64,000 bases of DNA, from the NCBI RefSeq assembly GCF_900230185.1, contig NZ_OCSR01000001.1, positions 3,224,001-3,288,000 of the forward strand, given 5' to 3'. The stretch is from Burkholderia sp. OK233. Lineage in GTDB: Bacteria > Pseudomonadota > Gammaproteobacteria > Burkholderiales > Burkholderiaceae. Within the stretch, counting starts at the first letter, position 1; every line of letters begins with the position of its first letter. Of the stretch, positions 58,235 through 64,000 are shown one piece after another. Made by a program: the position numbers and the translations under genes. Under the pieces are notes generated by a model. The model searched no databases, was not told the DNA's origin, and saw only the letters and a program-made list of their open reading frames with translations.

Positions 58235-59446
58235 TCAGGTCGCCGCAGGTGCATTAGGCGCCCGTGAATTCCGCAAATACATCATCGTCGACAGCACAAC
58301 CGCCATCGCGGAAGCAACCGCTGCAAAAAGAAACACCTGCGCGTAGCCAAACTCCCCTGCGATATACCCGGCCAACGGCCCCGTAATCCCCAGCGAGAGA
58401 TCAAGAAACACAGAATAAGCCGACAAAGCAGCCCCACGGCTAGCAGGCGGCACAAGCCCAACCGCTTCCACGCCGAGCGCGGGAAACACCAAAGCAAACC
58501 CAAACCCCGTCAATGCCGCCCCCGCAAGGGCAATATGCGGCTCCGGCGCCAACCACAACATCAACAACCCGGCGCATTCAAACGAAAACGAAGCAATCGC
58601 GACCCGGAACCCACCGTAAGCCTTGATCGTATTAGCGAACAACAGGCGCGCACCGATAAACAGCGTGCCGAAAACAGTCAACGACAAAGCTGCATTAGGC
58701 CAATGCCGCGCCGCATAAAACAGCGTGATGAACGTCGCAATCGACCCAAAGCCGGCCGAGCCCAGCGCCAACCCGATCCCATGTGGCAGCACGCGCGTGA
58801 ACACACTCCGGTATGACATCCGCTCGCCATGCACGATCGGAACCGGCGCGATGGGCCGCGCCAGATAAAAACCGAGCGCCGCCAGCAGAATCACCAGAAT
58901 GCCCAACGCGGCGAACCCGATCGTGTGCGCAATCGCTACGCCAAGCGGCGCGCCAACCGCGAGCGCGCCATAAGTCGCGATACCGTTCCACGAAATCACC
59001 CGGGCATTGTTGCTCGTGCCCACCCGGCCGATACCCCACAAAATCGCACCGGTGCCGCACAGGCTTTCGCCGAAGCCGAGTACGAGACGGCTGCACACCA
59101 GCAGCCCCAGGCTCACCACGGGCCAGCGCCCGCACAACACGGCCAGCAGCAACAAGATCCCGCTCGCGCCGCAACCCAGCAAACCGATCGTTACCGTCCG
59201 CTTCGGCCCCAACGTGTCGGCCGAGCGGCCGGCGAGCGGCCGCGATGCGAGCGCGGCCAGGTACTGCACGCTGATCGCGGCGCCGGCCAGAATCGCGCTG
59301 TAACCCAGATCGTCGTGGACGTAGCCAGGCAGCACCGCGAGCGGAATTCCGATCGTCAGGTAGCAAAGAAACGTGAAAAAGACGACCGGAATGATCTGCA
59401 TGGTCGTCGCAAATTCGCTGCGAGGTGTCGCTGAGTCGGTGGACAT
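58235..59446 (-). CDS. MFS transporter (YfcJ/YhhS-like)
   Basis: A 403-aa, 12-helix transporter. [63 protein letters not shown] is the start typical of the YfcJ/YhhS (UPF0226) group. [20 protein letters not shown] lies near 127, and the C-terminal half has [19 protein letters not shown] near 320. Members export or import unknown small molecules. It is separated from the MalT-like gene by about 200 bp on the same strand. Confidence 0.88.
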   Translation of the reverse strand: MSTDSATPRSEFATTMQIIPVVFFTFLCYLTIGIPLAVLPGYVHDDLGYSAILAGAAISVQYLAALASRPLAGRSADTLGPKRTVTIGLLGCGASGILLLLAVLCGRWPVVSLGLLVCSRLVLGFGESLCGTGAILWGIGRVGTSNNARVISWNGIATYGALAVGAPLGVAIAHTIGFAALGILVILLAALGFYLARPIAPVPIVHGERMSYRSVFTRVLPHGIGLALGSAGFGSIATFITLFYAARHWPNAALSLTVFGTLFIGARLLFANTIKAYGGFRVAIASFSFECAGLLMLWLAPEPHIALAGAALTGFGFALVFPALGVEAVGLVPPASRGAALSAYSVFLDLSLGITGPLAGYIAGEFGYAQVFLFAAVASAMAVVLSTMMYLRNSRAPNAPAAT

Positions 59447-59835
59447 GGGGAAAACGAGACTTGAAAACGGCGGGAAGGCGTGATTTTCCCATGGAACCGA
59501 TTCCCTTGCAGGGGTTGCTTAATAATTTCGGCAGCTAAATAACGGTGCCGGATCGATATAGTGAGCCGTTTTCACCCTGCACGAGCGGCCCTTTGACGCG
59601 AGACGGATGAGTGAACCCTGGTCATCAATGGCTGTAAAACTATAATTTTTCTATAAATATGGCAAAACGGCCATATCTGCATAAGCCAACCGACCCTCAA
59701 ACCCATCTCTATATCGTTTCGCGAATATGTCCCGCATGCGATCCCCGCTATGGGTTGTATTTATTGATGGTGATAGTTTTCGAACCATCATCGCAGCACG
59801 TCCCAACGGACACAGAACATTGAGAGTAACGAGAC
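59447..59835 (+). promoter_or_regulatory. Intergenic region upstream of xdhA
   Basis: An AT-rich section (59630-59720) includes ACTATAATTTTTCTATAAAT and the inverted repeat ATATGGC-AAAACG-GCCATAT (59657-59676). Closer to xdhA, TGATGGT and ACCATCA form a 7-bp inverted repeat with a 12-nt loop (59763-59788). These may be a regulator site or RNA hairpins. Confidence 0.4.
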
Positions 59836-61365
59836 ATGACTGAGCCGATTCGCTTCTACCACCGCAACGCGATCCGTGAGATCAAGGATGCGCCCGTCAC
59901 CCGCACCGTCCTGCAGTATTTGCGCGAGGACGTGCATTGCACCGGCACCAAGGAAGGCTGCGCCGAAGGCGACTGCGGCGCGTGCACGGTCGTGATCGGC
60001 GAGCGTAACGAGGCGGGCGGCGTCGACTTCAAGGCGGTCAACGCCTGCATCCAGTTCGTGCCGACGTTGGACGGCAAAGCGCTCTTCACCGTCGAGGACC
60101 TGCGTCAGCCGGACGGCTCGCTGCATCCGGTGCAGGAAGCGATGGTCGAGTGTCACGGTTCGCAATGCGGTTTCTGCACACCGGGTTTCGTCATGTCGAT
60201 GTGGTCGCTGTACGAAAAGCACGGTCACGAACATAGCTGCGCGAACAAGACGGTGCCGTCGCGCGACGACATCAGTAATGCGCTGACCGGCAATCTGTGC
60301 CGCTGCACCGGCTATCGTCCGATCGTCGACGCGGCCGTGCGCATGTTCGAAGCGCCCGCGCCGAAAGCGCCGGTCAATATCGAAGGCCTGTCGAACACGC
60401 TCGCCACGCTCGAGCGCAAGGACACGTTCCATTACCAGCACGCCGGACAGCAGTTCGACGCGCCGCGCACCGTCGACGCGCTCGCGAAAATCAAGGAAGC
60501 CGAACCGGGCGCCCGCATCCTCGCCGGCAGCACGGACATCGGCTTGTGGGTGACGAAGCAGATGCGTGAACTGGGCAACATCGTCTACGTCGGTCAGATT
60601 GCGGAGCTGCAAAAGCTCGAAACCAACGACGACTGGATCGAGATCGGTGCGGGCGTGACCGTCGAAAAGGCTTACGCGGAAATTGCGAAGCAATATCCGG
60701 AACTCACCGAAATGTGGCAACGCTTCGCTTCGCTGCCGATCCGCAATGCCGGCACGCTCGGCGGCAACATCGCCAACGGCTCGCCGATCGGCGATTCGAT
60801 GCCTGGCCTGATCGTGCTCGGCGCGCATGTGATCGTGCGCGGCGGCGAGATCGAACGTGAAATGCCGCTCGAGGATCTGTACCTCGCGTACCAGAAGAAG
60901 GACATGGCGGAGCACGAGTTCGTCGTCGGGCTCAAGGTGCCGACCCGGACCGGCGCGCGCAAGAATCTGCAGTTCCGCACCTACAAACTGTCGAAGCGTT
61001 TCGACTCGGACATCTCGGCGGTGTGCGCCGCGTTTTCCTTCATCGCCGACGGTAACGTGATCCGCGAGCCGCGCATTGCGTTCGGCGGCATGGCCGCCAC
61101 CTCGAAGCGCGCGACGCACGCCGAAGCTGTGCTGCGCGACGCCGAATGGCACGAAGCCACCGCGCAAGCCGCGATGCTCGCGCTCGGCAACGACTACGCG
61201 CCGCTTAGCGACATGCGCGCGACCAGCAACTACCGCCTCGAAGCGGCGAAGAACACCTTGTACCGCTTCTGGCTCGAAACGCGTCCGAACAATCCGCTGC
61301 CCAAGAGTGCACTGGATGTTCGTGCGGTTGCCGCTGCCTGCGCACCTGTCGGCGCGAGCGCCTGA
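59836..61365 (+). CDS. xdhA: Xanthine dehydrogenase small subunit XdhA
   Basis: The 509-aa subunit holds two [2Fe-2S] clusters and FAD. Cys42, Cys47 and Cys50 are in GCAEGDCGAC, and the second cluster has CGFCTPGFVMS (near 114) and CRCTGYRP (near 154). The FAD-binding domain begins near 195 with ILAGSTDIGLWVTK and IRNAGTLGGNIANGSPIGDS. It passes electrons from the molybdenum site to NAD. xdhB starts 29 bp later. Confidence 0.96.
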   Translation: MTEPIRFYHRNAIREIKDAPVTRTVLQYLREDVHCTGTKEGCAEGDCGACTVVIGERNEAGGVDFKAVNACIQFVPTLDGKALFTVEDLRQPDGSLHPVQEAMVECHGSQCGFCTPGFVMSMWSLYEKHGHEHSCANKTVPSRDDISNALTGNLCRCTGYRPIVDAAVRMFEAPAPKAPVNIEGLSNTLATLERKDTFHYQHAGQQFDAPRTVDALAKIKEAEPGARILAGSTDIGLWVTKQMRELGNIVYVGQIAELQKLETNDDWIEIGAGVTVEKAYAEIAKQYPELTEMWQRFASLPIRNAGTLGGNIANGSPIGDSMPGLIVLGAHVIVRGGEIEREMPLEDLYLAYQKKDMAEHEFVVGLKVPTRTGARKNLQFRTYKLSKRFDSDISAVCAAFSFIADGNVIREPRIAFGGMAATSKRATHAEAVLRDAEWHEATAQAAMLALGNDYAPLSDMRATSNYRLEAAKNTLYRFWLETRPNNPLPKSALDVRAVAAACAPVGASA

Positions 61366-61394
61366 GAAGCCACAAGGATACGGAGAACACCAGA

Positions 61395-63761
61395 ATGAAT
61401 CAGCATGCCGAACCGTTCCTGAAAGACCTTCAGGATCTCGACGACTTTACCCAGGTCCACATCTCGCGTCCGCACGAGTCCGCGCATCTGCACGTGAGCG
61501 GCCGCGCCACCTACACCGACGACATCCCGACGCTCGCCGGCACGCTGCACGCCGCGCTCGGCCTGTCGCCGAAAGCACACGCGAAGATCGTCTCGATGGC
61601 GCTCGACAAAGTGCGCGCCACGCCCGGCGTGGTCGCGATCTTCACCGCGGGCGATATCCCCGGTGTCAACGACGTGGGTCCGATCATCCACGGCGACGAT
61701 CCGATTCTCGCGGACGGCCTCGTGCAATATGTCGGCCAGCCGATGTTCATCGTGGTCGCGACCTCGCATGAAATCGCGCGCCTGGCTGCGCGCCGCGCCG
61801 AAGTCGTCTACGAAGAACTGCCGGCCATTCTCACCGCGCAACAGGCCCGCGCCGCGAACCAGCACGTCTTGCCGCCGATGAAACTCGCGCGCGGCGAAGC
61901 CAGTACGAAGATCGCTCGCGCCGCTCGCCGCGAAGCCGGCGAGATGCTGCTCGGCGGCCAGGAACAGTTCTATCTGGAGGGCCAGATTTCGTACGCGGTG
62001 CCGAAGGACGACGACGGCATGCACGTCTACTGTTCGACGCAGCACCCGACCGAAATGCAGCACATGGTCGCGCACGCGCTGGGCGTGGCGTCGCACAACG
62101 TGCTGATCGAATGCCGTCGCATGGGCGGCGGTTTCGGTGGCAAGGAATCGCAATCAGGTCTGTTCGCGTGCTGCGCGGCGCTCGCCGCATGGAAGCTGCT
62201 GTGCCCGGTCAAGCTGCGTCCGGACCGCGACGACGACATGATGGTCACCGGCAAGCGCCACGATTTCCACTACACGTACGAAGTGGGCTACGACGACAAG
62301 GGCGTGATCGACGGCGTGAGCGTCGACATGACCTCGCGTTGCGGCTTCTCCGCTGACCTGTCCGGTCCGGTGATGACGCGTGCGCTGTGCCACTTCGACA
62401 ACGCGTACTGGTTGTCCGACGTAACGATCGACGGCTTCTGCGGCAAGACCAACACGCAGTCGAACACCGCGTTCCGCGGCTTCGGCGGTCCGCAAGGCGC
62501 GTTCGCGATCGAGTACATCATGGACAACGTCGCGCGTTCGGTCGGCGAGGATTCTCTCGACGTGCGCCGTCGCAATCTGTACGGCAAGACCGAGCGCAAC
62601 CAGACGCCGTATGGCCAGGTGGTCGAAGACAATGTGATTCACGAACTGATCGACGAACTCGAAGCGACCAGCGAATACCGTGCGCGGCGTGCGGCGATCA
62701 ACGAGTTCAACGCGAACAACGAAGTGCTGAAGAAGGGCATGGCGCTTACGCCAGTCAAGTTCGGTATCGCGTTCAACGTGACCCACTTCAACCAGGCCGG
62801 CGCGCTGGTGCACATCTATACCGACGGTTCGGTGCTGGTGAACCACGGTGGCACCGAAATGGGTCAGGGTTTGAACACCAAGGTCGCGCAGGTCGTGGCG
62901 CATGAACTGGGCATCGGCTTTAACCGCATCCGCGTCACGGCGACCGACACAAGCAAGATCGCCAATACCTCGGCGACCGCTGCATCGACCGGTTCGGACC
63001 TGAACGGCAAGGCTGCGCAAGACGCCGCGCGCCAGTTGCGCGAACGTCTGTCGGCCTTCGCCGCCGAGCGTTTCGGTGCAGGGCAGGTGGCCGCTTCGGA
63101 AGTGCGGTTCGTGCACGACCGCGTGGTGGTCGGCGAGATGATCGTGCCGTTCGAAGAAGTGATCGCGAAGGCCTACGTCGCGCGTGTCCAGCTCTGGTCG
63201 GACGGCTTCTACGCCACGCCGAAGCTCTACTGGGACCAATCGAAGTTGCAAGGCCGACCGTTCTACTACTACTCGTACGGCGCGGCCGTGTCGGAAGTGG
63301 TGATCGATACGCTGACCGGCGAAATGCGCGTGCTGCGCGCGGACGCTTTGCATGACGTGGGCGCATCGCTGAACCCGGCGCTCGACGTCGGCCAGGTGGA
63401 AGGCGCGTTCATTCAAGGCATGGGCTGGCTCACGACCGAAGAACTGTGGTGGAACACGGGCGGCAAGCTGATGACGCACGCGCCGTCCACCTACAAGATT
63501 CCGACCGTCAACGACACGCCGCCCGACTTCCGTGTGCGCCTGTTCAAGAACCGCAATGCGGAGGACAGCATCCATCGTTCGAAGGCGACCGGCGAGCCGC
63601 CGCTGTTGCTGCCGTTCTCGGTGTTCTTCGCCGTGCGCGATGCGGTGTCGGCCGTGGGTGACCACAAGGTCAATCCGCCGCTGAATGCGCCCGCGACCAG
63701 CGAGGAAATCCTCAAGGCCGTCGGCGCAGTGCGGGCAGCAACCGCAGCGGCGCGGCAGTAG
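61395..63761 (+). CDS. xdhB: Xanthine dehydrogenase molybdopterin-binding subunit XdhB
   Basis: The 788-aa large subunit oxidises hypoxanthine and xanthine to urate at the molybdenum cofactor. Conserved parts are ECRRMGGGFGGKESQ (near 238), FRGFGGPQGAFAIEYI (near 360), GTEMGQGLNTKVAQVVAHELG (near 490), TGSDLNGKAAQDA (near 530) and SKATGEPPLLLPFSVFFAVRDA (near 735), where the active-site Glu resides. It forms the alpha2beta2 enzyme with XdhA. Confidence 0.97.
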   Translation: MNQHAEPFLKDLQDLDDFTQVHISRPHESAHLHVSGRATYTDDIPTLAGTLHAALGLSPKAHAKIVSMALDKVRATPGVVAIFTAGDIPGVNDVGPIIHGDDPILADGLVQYVGQPMFIVVATSHEIARLAARRAEVVYEELPAILTAQQARAANQHVLPPMKLARGEASTKIARAARREAGEMLLGGQEQFYLEGQISYAVPKDDDGMHVYCSTQHPTEMQHMVAHALGVASHNVLIECRRMGGGFGGKESQSGLFACCAALAAWKLLCPVKLRPDRDDDMMVTGKRHDFHYTYEVGYDDKGVIDGVSVDMTSRCGFSADLSGPVMTRALCHFDNAYWLSDVTIDGFCGKTNTQSNTAFRGFGGPQGAFAIEYIMDNVARSVGEDSLDVRRRNLYGKTERNQTPYGQVVEDNVIHELIDELEATSEYRARRAAINEFNANNEVLKKGMALTPVKFGIAFNVTHFNQAGALVHIYTDGSVLVNHGGTEMGQGLNTKVAQVVAHELGIGFNRIRVTATDTSKIANTSATAASTGSDLNGKAAQDAARQLRERLSAFAAERFGAGQVAASEVRFVHDRVVVGEMIVPFEEVIAKAYVARVQLWSDGFYATPKLYWDQSKLQGRPFYYYSYGAAVSEVVIDTLTGEMRVLRADALHDVGASLNPALDVGQVEGAFIQGMGWLTTEELWWNTGGKLMTHAPSTYKIPTVNDTPPDFRVRLFKNRNAEDSIHRSKATGEPPLLLPFSVFFAVRDAVSAVGDHKVNPPLNAPATSEEILKAVGAVRAATAAARQ

Positions 63762-63920
63762 ACGTTGCGATGAACGTGTGACGCCGGCTAGCTGCCGCGT
63801 CACGCTGGAAATCGCGAGGAATTGTCTGTTGCCGCCAGAGCCTTCAGCGCAGCCAGCAGCCGTCAGAAACCGTCAGGCAGAGCCATCGTGCAAATATCGA
63901 AACTAACTGGATTGACCGCC

Positions 63921-64000
63921 ATGAACGACTTTTCTTCCGTTCAGATCGGCCGGCGCAGCGCCGTGCAAGCGCCGCGTCCGGCGCCGATGCACATCGTGCT
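63921..64000 (+). CDS. Partial CDS, probably xanthine dehydrogenase accessory protein XdhC
   Basis: The frame opens at ATG 63921 with MNDFSSVQIGRRSA and is cut by the window edge after 26 codons at APMHIVL. Position after xdhAB suggests XdhC, the molybdenum cofactor sulfuration/insertion factor. PMHIVL resembles the strand that starts the C-terminal Rossmann domain of XdhC rather than its normal N-terminus, so this could be a short form or another protein. The rest of the gene is not visible. Confidence 0.4.
   Translation, partial: MNDFSSVQIGRRSAVQAPRPAPMHIV

Noticed and set aside
59788..61167. A 459-codon minus-strand frame
   Set aside because: Antisense shadow of xdhA, whose iron-sulphur motifs are unambiguous.
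62154..63803. A 549-codon minus-strand frame
   Set aside because: Antisense shadow of xdhB.

Overview
The window looks like a chromosomal segment of a Burkholderia-group betaproteobacterium, most probably Paraburkholderia. The reasons are the high GC content with strong GC3 bias, the runs hda-HAD-pcnB-folK-dgk-panB and ybgC-tolQRAB-pal-cpoB, the many TAAAAT-type promoter elements, and the mix of aromatic, amino-acid and purine catabolic genes. No phage, CRISPR array, rRNA or plasmid backbone is visible. One complete insertion sequence is present.

Layout. 0.3-5.5 kb: tightly overlapping minus-strand operon (hda, HAD phosphatase, pcnB, folK, deoxynucleoside kinase, panB). 5.6-13.5 kb: AI-2E-type permease and purM from a divergent promoter, miaA and mutL, a DedA protein, an MscS channel and a small membrane protein. 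13.9 kb: tRNA-Lys(UUU). 14.1-19.7 kb: Tol-Pal envelope operon. 19.7-22.7 kb: an SDR oxidoreductase, then glyA behind a ZTP (pfl-motif) riboswitch, and nrdR. 22.9-25.8 kb: type IV minor-pilin operon whose first gene carries a frameshift. 25.9-27.3 kb: DUF3318 / holin-family / DUF883 membrane-stress operon, followed by a 1-Cys peroxiredoxin.

28.4-47 kb is catabolic and transport territory: gcdH with a divergent IclR regulator, a degenerate EAL protein, an aromatic-acid MFS carrier with hmgA and fahA (homogentisate cleavage), two MFS exporters, a crotonase, a ParB-fold-like protein and a D-2-hydroxyacid dehydrogenase. A tandem pair of AspT-type antiporters precedes aspartate 4-decarboxylase, which would allow proton-motive aspartate:alanine exchange, and an alanine-glyoxylate-type aminotransferase follows.

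48.7-58 kb is the most unusual region: a CodB-like permease, a HyuA-like ATPase, a DUF917 protein and an outer-membrane transporter, facing a MalT/LuxR-type regulator. The outer-membrane gene is split by a complete 1531-bp IS4-family (Tn5/IS50-like) element with 16-bp inverted repeats and a 9-bp target duplication. Removing the element and one duplication copy restores a 299-codon reading frame, so the insertion is recent. The last part (58.2-64 kb) holds an MFS transporter and xdhA-xdhB for xanthine oxidation, with the start of a third gene, probably xdhC, cut by the window edge.
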